DNA of 64,000 nt from Rhizodiscina lignyota (GCA_010015805.1 ML978122.1:124001-188000), one strand, 5' to 3'. Counted from the stretch's first letter, positions 23,175-35,443 are shown. The notes: generated by a model from the letters alone, not told the origin. A program made the numbers and translations.

Positions 23175-24896
23175 TCAAGGAGGAATACCAAAGATATCCC
23201 TCGCCCGATTCGGCGCCTTCGTCTGCTGGACCTGAATGTTCCCCACATCACACCAATTCTTGATTGGCTGCATCGAATGTTAGCTTTTATTTTAGAAGAA
23301 ATGCAAAGAACTTACCAGACAACTAAGATACTTGCACCACCCGCACTGCGTCCTATTCACATAGAAATTCTTCAACAGAATAATGAACACCACCGTCACG
23401 GCGACCAGCGCGCCGGCACGCACAAGCCACCACACCCACCACAGCGGCTTGCGTCCCTTGAAGAAGCCAAGGGGCTGCCGTGCGAACGATTTAACGTTTG
23501 CAGTAGTGTCGTATTCTTCGCGGTCTGCAGGGTTTGGAACTGCAGAGTACGGAGTATTCGGGTGCTCATCGCGGCTGCTTCGTTCGCGCAGGGATGCTGG
23601 AGAGTGCAGAAGACAGACGCCAAGCGCGAGACCCATGAGGAAGCCGCCGATGTGGGAGAAGTTGTCCAAACCAGGGAGCAGGCCAAGAACAAAGGAGATG
23701 ACGACGTCGGCGAGGATGAAGAGCAGTTCCTTGACCGGGCTTGTCCTCTGCTTCCAGTTGTACAGAAGATCCAAGAGGGTTAAGGCGAGGATGCCAAAGA
23801 GACAGCCTGATGCGCCGGTTGAGGCGATGCCGGGGGCGGCGAAGTTTCCGCCAAATACGAAGCCGAAGATGCCAGAGGAGAAGTACACGAGCATGAAGCG
23901 CAAGCTACCGATCAAGTGCTCCATCTCACGGCCCATGGTAACTTGGAGCAGCATATTAAACCCGATATGAATTAACCCCGCGTGCAGGAACATGGGGACG
24001 ATGAAGCGGAACCACTGGTCGGGCTCGGGCTTGCGGTTGATGTCTGCGTGCGCGGGATCCGGGTTCGGGACGCCGCCGAAGCCGCAGAGGTCGGAGAGGG
24101 TGCAGTCTGAGGCAGTGGACGTAGCGTTGGGGCAGGGGAAGTTCAGAGGCAAGGTGGCGTCCGTGATGTTGTGCGTGTTACGCATGCAGGGCACGTAGCG
24201 AGCACCCATGTTGATGAGGACGTAGGGGGAGGGGCCGATCATGGGGTTGAAGGAGGGATGGATTTCGATAGGGGAGTGGGTTAATATAGCTATGCGATAT
24301 TATTATTTTTCCATAAATGAACATGTCAGATTCGACTTACAATTCTTCACAATCTCGACGATGAAAACAACGACCTGGACAGCTGTGATGAACCACACGA
24401 ACCACGCTATTTTCTGCTTGTACCATGGCCCTGGAGGTTTTCTTCTCGCTTGACCACGGCGTCTTGGATCTGACTCTTGCCTTCTGAACTGATTCTCTGG
24501 ATCAGGCATGCCTTGTGTCGGACTTCCTCCAGAACCATACAGACCAGGTTTTTGTTGTTGCAGCGGAATCGCATTTTTGTCTGTGAACGGGTCGTTGTAT
24601 GGCTTCGGATGCTCGTCTGCAAAAGGGTCTCCTGCATAAGATTGGGGAAGCGATACAGTTGAGCCGTGATACGACGAGTCGACGCCATAAGGTTGGCTCG
24701 GCTTTGGATATGAGGGATAGTTATGTTGATCGTCGAAGGGTGAGGTTATCGGCGAGACTTGCGTGTCTACTGTCGGCTTTGGAGGACGTGGTGAGGTCGG
24801 GACTGGTGGTAGAGGTGCATCTTGGCGGCGAATGGTTCCATCACGGCCAAGCCCGTCGTACGGGTTGTACTGGCCGTAGAATTCGGCAGCGGCCAT
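23175..24896 (-). CDS. Rhomboid-family intramembrane serine protease
   Basis: Exons 24896-24341, 24289-23316 and 23267-23175; introns 24290-24340 (GTAAGT..ATAG) and 23268-23315 (GTAAGT..GCAG) preserve frame. The product is 540 aa. Rhomboids cleave membrane proteins within or next to transmembrane helices. The N-terminal 165 residues are Pro-rich, cytosolic and disordered. The core follows: FVWFITAVQVVVFIVEI as helix 1, the loop PSPYVLINMGARYVPCM, WFRFIVPMFLHAGLIHIGFN (HxxxN oxyanion motif), STGASGCLFGILAL with the nucleophile Ser in GASG, and LDNFSHIGGFLMGL with the catalytic His. A last helix and the Cys motif QCGWCKYLSCLPIKNWCD end the protein. Ser, His and Asn are intact, so it should be active. 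The last exon is small, and omitting it would lose the conserved CKYLSCLP tail. Confidence 0.93.
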
Positions 24897-25758
24897 GTTG
24901 TGTGTTCGATTCGGATTCAGCTAAACGAGCGTGTCGAATTCGAAGTTAGAGGTGAAACGAAGGTGGTTGAGAGGTTGCGGAGGCAGTAGTCGATGGAGAT
25001 GTTGAAGAAAAGAAGACGGAGAAGTAACGAATGACAAGATTTAGCATCCGGAAGGCTGTAGTTGCTGTGGGGAGGCTGAAGGGAGCGCGTTTCCAAGATT
25101 GTTCCGTTTTCTTCGCCTTGAAGGCTTGGTGTCACGTATGCGGTGCAGATTGGTCGGGGCTGAGCCTGCTACGCGATCCTGGATGTGAGACGCTGACGAC
25201 AACGCCAAGAGCGTAAAGAAGGCCGCGCTGTTCAATGCAGTTCATAAGGGAGTGTGAGAAACGAATGTCTTCCTGCTCGATGATCGCGCCTGGATTGTCC
25301 TTTGTTAAGGAGAAGCCGGCGTGGGAGGTATATCGAAGCGTCTGACGCGCGCCTGGTGGTGATACAAGAATAGCTGCGGTCAGTGGCGGTGCTGCCCCGC
25401 CACCCCAGGCCCAAAGCAGCGACGCGCATGAGCCTCCACCAGCATCACGAGAGCTGCACTCTGCATACACGCTCAAGCCTATCGACTTCGATACTGCACC
25501 GAACGGCACTTGCACTTTGAGAGCGTCACTGACCCGTCTTGCCTCAGTATCCTCGAGCTGGAGAGAAGCCACTGCTTTCGATATACGTCATCTGCCTCTG
25601 CTCCATCAAGCCATCCGAGAGGCAGCAACAATTGGGAACTCCAGGCAGCTACTGGCTTACATTCACTTCAACGAGTCAAATAGCAGACACTTTGGATCTT
25701 TATATCTCACAAGCGGATCTCATCTTCTCTTCTCCCAGCCATCAAGTCAGCTGAAACA
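24897..25758. other. Divergent intergenic region (rhomboid / F-box gene)
   Basis: This 862-bp gap includes both promoters. A minus-strand open frame (25132-25572) lies within it but starts with GTG and matches no recognised family. Confidence 0.3.
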
Positions 25759-26787
25759 ATGTCTTTCCTTGCACTCCCAAGAGAGCTCCGCGACAAGGTC
25801 TATGAAGAACTTCTCGTTAGGCCAGATGGTTTCTGGCTCAAGCCTCCCGTTGCCCATGGCCAATTTAGTTCAGAGAATCCGAGAACGGGGCGCGTCAGAT
25901 ACGGTATAGCCAACATCGAGACCTCTTTACTCTACGTGAACCACCAGATATCCGCCGAGGCTGCAGAAACATTGTATTCGCGCAACATCTTCCATGTTCC
26001 GTCACCGCTATCACACTTCGTCCAATGGCTTCTTCGTTTACCACCTCAGCATCGCAGAGCAATTCGGAGGTTGGAATTTCCCCAGAGACTACTAATGCCT
26101 CTTCTGTTCAACAATGTCGAGCCGTGGAAACGCGTGCTCGACATAATTGCCGGGCGAAGTCCCGACGTTGGAGCGGTTCCAATGCAACTCACCGAGGTCA
26201 AGATCTCCGTACCCCTGGACTTCCAGCTCTATGAACCAAGTCCTCAGCTGGGTCTTCGTAAGCTCCTAACCAACTCGGAACAGTTTTGGTGGCCTGCTGC
26301 AAAGTTCTTCGTCGGCATTCTGATGGAGACGCCTGATAAAAAGAGAGTGGAGGATATCAGCGATACAGAGTCAAAGCCAACTCTCGCCCGTATTGAGCTA
26401 ATCTATCCATCATTCGAGAACCGTGGCATTCCCGCCAGCCAAACGCCAGTTTTCAGGCCTCTCACTGGACCGGAAGCTGTTGATATAGAGATTCTGGAAG
26501 CGGTGCGGATGCTACGCGTTCCACGTAACAACCAGGAAGATGAAGGAACAGAGGATGAAGTGCTGGTGAAGATGATGAGGAGCGGAACTAGGGGTTCAGA
26601 TACGAAGAGAGCTTGGAAAGAATTCCACGCAGTGGAGCATATCAAGAGCAGAGAGAAGTGGGACTTTCATGTTGATTGGGAAGCAGGTGCGGAAGGTTCG
26701 CGTCTGATTATCACGCGGAGACGAGGGTCGGATCGGGTTGGTGGAGCGGGCAGTCTTGATCGTGATATCGCTCAATTGCAGATTTGA
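25759..26787 (+). CDS. F-box-like domain protein
   Basis: Single exon, 342 aa, with the start in AAACAATGTC context. The N-terminus MSFLALPRELRDKVYEELLV is the degenerate F-box type common in dothideomycetes, followed by LLYVNHQISAEAAETLYSRN, the usual second motif of these proteins (ancient hydrophobic core of an F-box plus N-terminal repeat). The C-terminal half is charged and ends with WEAGAEGSRLIITRRRG. Such proteins are thought to act as substrate adaptors of SCF ubiquitin ligases. No substrate-binding repeats (WD40, LRR) are evident, and the target is unknown. Confidence 0.82.
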   Translation: MSFLALPRELRDKVYEELLVRPDGFWLKPPVAHGQFSSENPRTGRVRYGIANIETSLLYVNHQISAEAAETLYSRNIFHVPSPLSHFVQWLLRLPPQHRRAIRRLEFPQRLLMPLLFNNVEPWKRVLDIIAGRSPDVGAVPMQLTEVKISVPLDFQLYEPSPQLGLRKLLTNSEQFWWPAAKFFVGILMETPDKKRVEDISDTESKPTLARIELIYPSFENRGIPASQTPVFRPLTGPEAVDIEILEAVRMLRVPRNNQEDEGTEDEVLVKMMRSGTRGSDTKRAWKEFHAVEHIKSREKWDFHVDWEAGAEGSRLIITRRRGSDRVGGAGSLDRDIAQLQI

Positions 26788-27292
26788 AGGCTGCATCTCT
26801 CAGATTGAACGAGAAAGAGAAATAGAAGAAGATGTGAAGGAGTTGGTTTCATCACTGAGTTTAGCATCTCTCAGAGTCTAGGCATTCTCGGCAGGAGTGG
26901 AACTACCTCTTCACGAATGAAGTTATACTTCTAGATTCGTATGCACTATGGCAAGGATATAACACAACAGAACAGGCCTGCAACTTATAGTTCTACCGTG
27001 CATTTAAGATGAACCACCACCAGCCCTAAAGCCCTGCTACCACGTGCAACAACCCGCTTTCGGCCTAGTCAGCATGCGCGGACATGACAGTCGCAACGTC
27101 AGTCCTTCCACCGTGTCCATTATCGCTTCAGATAAATTGTCTCACTACAAAGCTATCCGCTCTTTTGTCACTTTCAACGCTGAATGACCTGTCTGCTTGC
27201 TTTGTCGCTTGAGCAAACTCAAATACACTTCATAAATTCCACGTTCTTTCCTTTCGAAATCTCCGAACAGCACAACCGCCTTAACCGCCACA
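26788..27292. other. Intergenic gap, nothing recognised
   Basis: This 505-bp gap holds the 3' flank of the F-box-like gene and the promoter of the E2 gene. The last 50 bases before the ATG are pyrimidine-rich, as is usual for a fungal leader. Confidence 0.3.
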
Positions 27293-28309
27293 ATGTCCAC
27301 CACCGGCCAGTTCAACAAGAAGAATCCTACTATCAAACGAATATGTATGCACCCAAACATTTAAATGGTATTAATAATTAATCTCCGCGACTAACATTCC
27401 CCTCAAACAGTAAAAGAAGCCTCCGAACTCGCCAACTCCACATCCCCAGACTATCACGCCGAGCCCCTCGAATCTAACCTCTTCGAATGGCACTTCACAC
27501 TCCGTGGCCCTCCTGCACCCTCTCCCTACGCTGGCGGTATATACCACGGTCGCATCGTCCTGCCGCCCACGTACCCTCTCCGCCCTCCCATGTTCCGCTT
27601 CACCACCCCCACCGGCCGGTTCGAAGTCAACCGCGAGATCTGCCTCAGCATCTCAGGCCACCACGAGGAGACCTGGATGCCGGCGTGGGGGATTCGGACA
27701 GCACTAGTGGCGATTCGGAGTTTCATGGATACGGATGCGAAGGGGCAGGTCGGAGGCATTGACTGCGAAGACAGCGCCAGGAGGAAAATGGCGGAGCAGA
27801 GTAAGGACGTAAGATGTGCGACGTGCGGGAAGACGAATGCGGACATTATGAGGGAGAAGGAAGAGACCATCAAGGCCATGGGCCAGGAGGGGAAGCAGAA
27901 AGATGATGATGAGGTACCAGATGAACTGAGGTTCGCGTATAAGGATGAATTAGCAAAGAAAGTGGAGGAGAAAGCTACTGCGAATGAGAATGCGCAGCAA
28001 TCAGCACAAACGCCAACATCAGAACAGCAGAGTCCGGTATCAGGTTCACGATCTGCAGAACCAGCTGCGGATTCTCCGATTGCTCCACAGCCGCCGCAGG
28101 CAACAGTACCGACACCAACGAGAACGATACCAACAACAGCACCGCAGACAGAGCGGCTTATACCTCCTCCGCCACTACCCCGCCCAGGCGTGTTTCCTGA
28201 ACGACGAAGGAGGGGCAATGATGGTGTGCCGGAGTGGCTTGATAAGGCGATTTGGGCAGTCTTCATGGCGTTGGCTCTTATGATTCTAAAGAGATGGATT
28301 GCCTTTTGA
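27293..28309 (+). CDS. Tail-anchored ubiquitin-conjugating enzyme E2, UBE2J1/Ubc6 type
   Basis: Exons 27293-27344 and 27411-28309; the 66-bp intron (GTATGC..ACAG, branch ACTAAC) joins RI|LKEASEL. The product is 316 aa. It is an ER-membrane E2 for ER-associated degradation. Visible: KNPTIKRILKEASEL at the N-terminus, GGIYHGRIVLPPTYPLRPPM, then TPTGRFEVNREICLSISGHH with the catalytic Cys in EICLSIS. The usual HPN motif is replaced by the TxxGRF form, as in the UBE2J family. WMPAWGIRTALVAIRSFM and a paired-Cys segment (RCATCGKTNADIM) point to the UBE2J1 branch rather than classic Ubc6. A disordered Pro/Gln linker leads to the C-terminal anchor LDKAIWAVFMALALMILKRW. Confidence 0.93.
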
Positions 28310-28851
28310 GGATTTATGAGTGTCTGATGGTTGGAATTTTTGCTGATGGTTAGCGAGGCGTTCTGGATTGGGCTATACAGGGATGAATAGATGGTACTAC
28401 ACGGATGCATCCTTTTGTATGACGAGGTTCAATAAGATTTCGCAATAGCGTGAGTTACTCTGGTCGGTTTAGCTATGCTCGAGGCGGCCTTGTAAACATT
28501 GCACCGGTGAATCTAGAAAGTGTAAAGTGAGTGATTATCTTCAATTCGTATTTTGTAACACGGCTCTGCCACTAACGCATTTTCACAGTACCTCAATTTT
28601 CCGCGGGTTTAATTACACGAGGAAGGCGCCCCGCGGGTGCCTAGCTTCTATATCAACCTCTAACCTTCTCCCAACTTCTGCCTACTTTCAACACCATCTC
28701 CAACGATACTCTGTGTCTTCTGGCAGGTTTCTTTATAGCTGGAAACAACGCTTCGAACAACGTTCAAAGACTCCTAACAACAAGTAATATCGCCGACGCA
28801 AAGCTCAGAGCCTGCAAACAAGAAATAATCCCATCCAAGCGCAACTCCAAT
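28310..28851. other. Intergenic gap with probable promoter
   Basis: This 542-bp gap ends with a CT-rich leader (about 28650-28740) after a TATA-like TCTATATCAAC near 28648. Nothing else was recognised. Confidence 0.3.
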
Positions 28852-30437
28852 ATGGTCGAAGTGAAGCCGCGGGGCAAATTTCCCTGCACTTTCAAGGGCT
28901 GCTACGCCAGTTTTGAGACGGAGGGCGAGCTGAAGCGGCACAAGAGAAATAACGATGAGCACGACTACTGCGAGATACATAACAAGGACTTTGAGAGTTG
29001 GGACGAGCTGGTACTTCACAAAGCGGTCGGAGAGGACAGCAAGGATCACATTACATGCCAGTGGTGCGGCATGGACTTTGGTTCTCAGGGCGGTCGTGAG
29101 AGGCACATCAGACAGGTATGCATATCCCATTTCACGCTTCTATCATCTTCTAGTGCAAGTCGACTAACGAGCCTTATCTTCAGCACCATCCAAAGGACCA
29201 AAACATTCCATGCCCGGGTGGCCCAGATTGCGGCGAGACTTTCGCCCGTGCTTCAGGCGTCGCTGCTCACCTTGAGATGGGCATGTGCACGGTGATCACA
29301 TCTGCGCAGTATTGGGCCCAGGTATACCACAAGTTCATCCACAAAAAGGTCATGGACGATCCAGGCAGGGCCGACAAAGAGGACTATGAGAATGCCGCTC
29401 GAGACACTGACGTGAGCGGAGGTGTCTCAATCACTCATCTCTTCGGAGGAGAGTCTGATCCTCCGGGCCTTGTGTCGCCACTACAGCCGCAAAAGTCTGG
29501 CAATGTTGGCAGTGGTTCCAGGCTGAATGACGCCTTTCCGGCCCTGTTACCAATCGGAGAAAAGACTGGCAACGCTAGCAATAGCCAGGACCTCGGAGGC
29601 ACTACTCTGGTTTTGCCAGACAGGACGAAGAAGAAGAAGAAGGACCGCCCGCTTGAGAAAGAGACACATCCGCTCGATATGCCGGTGGAAGACTACGAGA
29701 AGCGCCTCAAGAATGTTAAGGTTCATGTCTCAGGCCAGAAGGAAGACCCCACTCCTGCTGAAGCTGCAGCCGCAGCCGGCCAGGAAACCGCGAAGCCCTG
29801 GGCCAAAGGATCTTCCGCGTCCAAGGAGCTCTTCCGAGATGCGAAACCAACACCGCCAACTACAAACTGGCAGAAGCGCGCCGACGAGCAGAACGAGCAG
29901 CAGGCCAAAACCTTTGTTCCGAAAGGCAGATTCGACCCCGACGACCCCAACTTTGTCCTCGAGTATTTCCGTCACGTCATCACCGAAAACTGGGTCTGCA
30001 ATTTCCCCAAGTGTGTCTACCCCCACGAATTCGAGACCATCGAGGAAATCACGCATCATCTCCGCACGACGCACCGCCTCATCGAGTTGCGCTGCAACAT
30101 CTGCCTAAAGATATTCACCACGACGTACGGCCTCATCGGGCACTGCGAGGCCGCCAACGGCCGCTGCCAGGTCGCGCGCTCGAAGAACTTTGGCGTGTTC
30201 ATCGATATGATTAGTGGCGGGTTCTTGACTGCGAAGACGGTGGTAAGGGACGACGTCGAGTTCACAGTTGAGGAAGAATATGAGGACGGCACGAAGGAGG
30301 TCAAGACGATGAAGATGGATCATGTTAAGTGGGTGGGCGCGGTACCGGCTGAGCTTGAGTGGGGTGGAGACAAGAATGGAAATGGAAATGGAAATGGGAA
30401 AAAGACTGTGGTTGCCGGCTATGATTTGAGGAAGTAA
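28852..30437 (+). CDS. Multi-C2H2 zinc-finger protein
   Basis: Exons 28852-29115 and 29184-30437; the 68-bp intron (GTATGC..TTCAG, branch ACTAAC) joins RHIRQ|HHPKD in phase 0. The product is 505 aa. The N-terminal third holds a run of finger-like units: CTFKGCYASFETEGELKRH, YCEIHNKDFESWDELVLH, CQWCGMDFGSQGGRERHIRQ, and CPGGPDCGETFARASGVAAH. A disordered Lys/Glu-rich middle (TKKKKKDRPLEKE) follows, then two more units: CNFPKCVYPHEFETIEEITH and CNICLKIFTTTYGLIGHCEA. The tail has a GNGNGNGN repeat. Split N- and C-terminal finger groups around a linker are typical of a pezizomycete C2H2 family of unknown role. It may bind DNA or RNA; the target is unknown. Confidence 0.87.
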
Positions 30438-31964
30438 GGGTGTGCAGTTGGGAAAGATATGAGGTTGCTGCTACTTTACACTTACCCCATAGACTGGCAT
30501 GTGGGATAACAGCTTGGGGTCTGGATCGGGCACTGGCTGAAATGGTGGCGTTTCTTTGCTTTTACAGTCGGACTTCAACTGGCAAGTGGCTCCTCTGGAT
30601 GCTTAGAACAGCCCCTTGGCGTTACAGCTTATAGGTATCGGTGTCGTGATTGAGGGAACTGGGTAGTTCTCTTCAGAACGAGGCCTAATGGCGGATCACA
30701 CAAATAGGCATTTCATGATAGACCGTGATTTCAAAATCTCATCGAGTTTCCCACAATCTCAGCTGTCTGGTCACACTTTTTTGACCCTCTCCATTAGAGA
30801 TGCCAACTTCCGCTTCCAATCAACAATATGTCGCGCTTCAATACGCTCCCGTCACCCACTCTTACAATATCTCCACGAAATCGATTCAGAACTCACAAGC
30901 AAATGCAAATGCAATAATCTGTTCAGTTGTATCAGCATAGCTCCGTTAATGCACAAAGACACTAAGCTATCCGTCACCACCTCCGCTCTTTATCAAATTT
31001 GCTATACCAGCATCTCCACTTCAGACATTCAGAGTTCACGCCGCGACCTGCCTATCCAAGGTGCACTACGCCGGCTCAGACTCAGTAGTATGGTCTGTCT
31101 GCCCGAGGGCCTTGTCGTCGGCACTGTCACCTCAATACGAGCAGTTTGAACAGTATCGCGATGCGAGGCGACACGATCTGGAGGCACAATAATGAGACTA
31201 AGAGCGCAGAAAAGAATAAGAATGACCTTCATGTCCAAGGTTCCTCTGGGGTGCTTGTTGTTGAACTATGAATTCCTTAAAGTGTTGGACAACTAGGGGA
31301 GAAGAGCAGAAAATATGATAACCTTTATAAAGTTGACATTTGGTATGACCGACTCGCTAATTCATGCGAATGGGTACGAGAGCGGAAATTGCTTGGCGGA
31401 TGGACTTTGCGGTTTCACGAATGATGAAGGCTTTTCAAGTTTGTAGAAAACCAAGCAAATGTGCAACTGGGCTGTTCGATGTGAGTCTTAGCTACCCAGG
31501 AGTTGCACTGGGCATCGCCAATGGTTCGGATTGGTGCCACATCCCCAGTGAAGGGTATCGGTAGGATGGTAGCGTGTACGGTGGTGCGTCTGGAGTTTCG
31601 TATTTTGTGGCTGGGAAGCATAAAACCGGACCGGGCGAAAGAAGGCCTGAAACTTCGACACCATGCAAAGATAAAGGAAATGGTAGACCGGTACTTCCAT
31701 AAGAAATATGCATTGCTGAATACCATTGTACTTTGGGCTCTGTTAACAGCGCATTACTGCGGATTCATAGCGAGTAGGCTATTCGTTCTCCCATAGTTGA
31801 ACAGCAATGTAGTACAAGATAATGGACATCTTCAAACTCCCGAGCAATCGTGACAGCCGCCAGAAAGAACGCCAGCTGGGTCAATCATTCTACAACGCCG
31901 TAGATGTCAAAGAAAGCAAAGGCGATGATATAATAAGTAAAATCCACAGACGCACGTGCCATGC
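30438..31964. other. 1.5-kb gap, mostly without recognisable genes
   Basis: The gap lies between the zinc-finger gene and POL3. It contains a possible small secreted protein frame on the minus strand (31029-31232). A plus-strand frame at 30688-31149 lacks any gene-like feature and overlaps it. Confidence 0.3.
31029..31232 (-). CDS. Possible small secreted protein (67 aa)
   Basis: ATG 31232 opens MKVILILFCALSLIIVPPD, a convincing signal-peptide-like sequence, followed by about 48 residues without cysteine and ending IGRSRREL. A TATA-like TTTATAAAG lies about 90 bp upstream on the same strand, followed by a CT-rich leader. There are no introns and no recognised family. A chance hydrophobic frame cannot be excluded. 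Confidence 0.28.
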   Translation of the reverse strand: MKVILILFCALSLIIVPPDRVASHRDTVQTARIEVTVPTTRPSGRQTILLSLSRRSAPWIGRSRREL

Positions 31965-34900
31965 CTACCATGCCGCAACATCGTGATCAAAGCGAGCTAA
32001 TTCCTTCCCAGAATCCTCGACATCCTTCTTTGCTTTCATGCGCATGTAGAAAATCGGACAGTCCCTGCTACTGCAGATGACCTCCGAATGCATGCTACCT
32101 TGACAACGTTGACACTGTGTCCAAAGGCGGGCAAAGCGAACCTCCAGTTCAGAAACCTTCGTGAGCGTCTTCTGATATAGCTCGGGGAAGCGGTGACGGT
32201 CGTTAGCACACACGGCTCCATCACGCTCTTCCGCCGAGATAAGAGGCTTTTTGCAACCCATGCACGTCTGTGTCTTTTTTGCGAACTTCATGAGCCCACC
32301 CATCGTCGGAGCCGCAACGGAGATTGTACGCGTATGTTCGCCAGTGAGCAACGATGCTGCTTTCTTCTCGCCCATAATTGGCTCGAAGATACGCTCCAGA
32401 GGCTTGGCCAGCTGGTTGTCTAGATAATATTTTGTGTCAATCGGGAGATTATTTTCCAGGACGTAGATCGGATCCTCGCTCTTTTCGTAGTTCTTGCTGC
32501 CGCCCGCCCCCTTGACGATGACATACGCGACACGATCACCCAGGGCAGGAGCACTACCAGCGTCACGCTTCTTCATGCGCTCAGCTAGTTCGACGTGAGC
32601 TTGCTTTCCATCATAGTTTGTCTTGGTCAAGGCTTTCGTGATGACGAGATTCGACATATCGATCTTATTTTGCAAAAGGTCGGAAATTGTTTCTTTGACG
32701 TATCTGTGATATTGTTAGTCTTTGCTAATACCTGAACGATGAAGCAACACTCACTCTTGTGCACCGTTAACATCGCGGTCAATCAAAAGCATTCGAAGAG
32801 ATGTCTCAATGACCGTCTGAACAAGCCGGCAATTGTCTCTTCGAACTGTTTCGATACCTTTGCTGTCCATCTTGTCGAACTTGTCTGGATTTGTCCAATA
32901 CAGTCCAGCATATCGCTTCTTGTTGATGAGCAGATACGGGAAGTAGACCTTCTCGAATTCGAGTTTAATGGGATTCCGGAACTTGGAGGACATAAACTGT
33001 GCAGCCTCCTGTCCAAGCTCCATCGTTTTTCCCACATCGGTCAAGCCAAATTTCACCATGACGGAATCAGTGTCGCCGTATATGACTTGAGCATCATGCG
33101 TATAGCCATTCGCCATAGTGTACTGCTTCTCCACCTCATCCTTCGTCATTTCAATCATTTGCCGACCATAACTGGTTGTGCTACTTGCAATTTCCAAGCA
33201 CGGCAACTTGCCCACAGTGGCACCCGTTAAACCATAAACACTGTTTGCGCTGACTTTCAAAGCAAGCTGGCGACCGTTCAAGACAGCCTTCTTGAAAGGA
33301 TCAGTCTCCACAGCAAGTTCCTTCTTAGCTCTCTTACGAGCCCCAAGGAGTTCCTCGAGAATCTGCGAGAGCAATCCTTTGCGCTTATTGGCGGTGACGA
33401 ACATATCTCCGTTTGGCGTGACTATGTAATCTTCGTCCTTCTTCAAGTGGAAGCTGTCGACAGCTTTCTTGTTGAGCAACGTCGTGTAGCAGAGGTTGTG
33501 CGCTTGAATAATACTGGGATACAGGGAGGCGAAGTCGAGCGTCGCAATGGGTACGTCGTAATATCCTCTGGTGGGTTCAATGACTGTAGCTCCTTCGTAC
33601 TGCTCATCTGAGCCAGACTCTGGTCGGGGTAAGTCAGGAATGACAAGGTCCTGTTCTAGGGCCTTTCGAAAAAGCTGGCTGATGAACTTGACTTGTTGAC
33701 CTCTGGCAAGAAGGAAGTTGAAGGGAACACCAGTGACTCTTGCCATCTCAGTATAGTTGACAAGACACATAAGTTTGTCCATCAAGCGCTGGGGCAAATA
33801 CGCGTCCTTCAAGCAGTACACTGCCAGACGTCTTCTGTTGTTCGAGTCTCCGTTGAACAGCTCTGTAATCATCGTGTGATGTACATCCTCCTTCTGCTCG
33901 TTCAGGAAATGGGCGCAGACAGCATTCAGCGTGTAGCTTCGCAGTTGGTAGTCCCTTTGGATAAGCTGGAGCAAATCCAACTGCAAGCGACCGTTGGTGT
34001 TTGTCGACTTGGTATCTCGGTTGCCCATTTGCTTGCTCGAGAAATTTGTCGCCTTCGCTTCAGACTTGACGTTCTTGAGACGGCTGAAGAAGGGAAATCG
34101 TCCAACCTTCAAAAATGCGGCTCGATCCAGGAGATACGGAAAGTCGAAGTTGGCAATGTTGTACCCTATGATCACATCCGGGTCTACCTTTTCGACGAAA
34201 TCTCTCCACCCCATGAGCAGCTTCTCCTCAGCATCGTACTCAAAGATTTGAGTATTGACGATGAGACTGCAGGTGTCCAGACAAAAGACGTTTCGGACGA
34301 AAGGCTTCTCCTCGCCATATCGAGTGACGACGTTTGCGATTTGAATGACAGGATCGACGTTGGGCTCAGGGAACACTCCTCTTCTCCCAGCACACTCAAT
34401 ATCGAAAGACAGAACCCGAAGTGGAGCTATCTTGGACCATTCTCCGTCGATCGGATGGGCGATCAGGTCTTTGTAGTGGACGTAGGCTTCAATCTGACAG
34501 TTAGATTGCCGTTCACGGGCATTGATCATCCGGTATTTCGTCTTATCTACGGACACCCATGACATGCCAGCAATCTGCTTCGGTTAGCATGGCATCAATG
34601 ATGTTGTGGATTTTTCAACCCACCTTTGTGTCGACCATGAATCTCAGAACATATTGAATATTGTCAAAGGTGAGTATGCCTCCTTCCACTCCTTTCCAAA
34701 GACCCTTGTAGTTGGCCTCGCCATCCTTGATTTTCGCGCGAACTCTAGCGATGTATTTTGGATCGGTCACAGTAACCCTCAGGTACGGGCTCTTCTGGTT
34801 GCCTTGAAAGCCGAAGAGGTTCTCTCTCATGACCATTCTGACCGAGTGGATAACGGGTTGATGTTGGCCCATCCTCGTTTCAAGCCAGTTTCGGAAATCG

Positions 34901-35443
34901 TTGCAGTCAGATGGTTGAAAGCCAGATGGTGCAGCAATGTAGAGATAGTGCAGGAAGTCGGTAACATGTAGGAGCACAGAATGTCCATCCTGTAAGGTAG
35001 TTAGTACATGTCTTCATGTGTAAATGAGACGATTGAAAGCATACCTCTGTAACGCCGAACAATTTCACAGTGGTCTTGCCACCATGGAGAGTCCCCTCCT
35101 CTGCCTCAATTTGCTGAAAGGTGAGGTCGTGCGTCTTCTCGTCAAAGTCATCGGCAAGAGGTGGGCGAGTCCATTGCTGATCTTTCTCGGAGTTCTTCTT
35201 CTTTAATCCATGGATGTCCTGAGTTAGCTTCTCCAAGACTTCCGCTTCGAAATGGCTCTTCGGTTGGCTCGATCCAGGATTGCTACTGTTTGGTCCCCTT
35301 GCGAGAGTGTTCAGAGCCTTGATCGGAGTGCCATCAAGCTTTCTCTTCTTGGCTGACTGAGGAGATGCTACGATATTGCTTCGCGTATTCGTAGTCTCCT
35401 GGAGGATCCGCTTTGCGGGGGGCCTGGAAACGACGGCAGGCAT
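31965..35443 (-). CDS. POL3: DNA polymerase delta catalytic subunit
   Basis: Four exons: 35443-35045, 34989-34624, 34574-32755 and 32703-31965; introns 34990-35044, 34575-34623 and 32704-32754 all keep frame. The product is 1107 aa, normal for the family. It is the lagging-strand replicase and proofreader. Exonuclease motifs are intact: [10 protein letters not shown] (Exo I), [14 protein letters not shown] (Exo II), YCLKDAYLP (Exo III). Polymerase motifs are intact: [15 protein letters not shown] (A), [13 protein letters not shown] (B), [10 protein letters not shown] (C). C-terminal CysB ([19 protein letters not shown]), the Fe-S site, is complete. CysA reads CMGC...AVCANDR, so the fourth zinc ligand, Cys in most species, is Asp here. 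The N-terminus is basic and disordered ([10 protein letters not shown]). Confidence 0.97.

Noticed and set aside
25132-25572. Minus-strand 146-codon frame upstream of the F-box-like gene
   Set aside because: It starts with GTG rather than ATG, no upstream exon was found, and no family was recognised. It could be a real terminal exon but is not supportable.
30688-31149. Plus-strand 153-codon frame
   Set aside because: No family, no promoter features, and unusual composition; the opposite strand offers a better, though still weak, candidate.
33693-34562. Plus-strand 289-codon frame
   Set aside because: It is antisense to the POL3 exonuclease/polymerase exon, which carries all family motifs.
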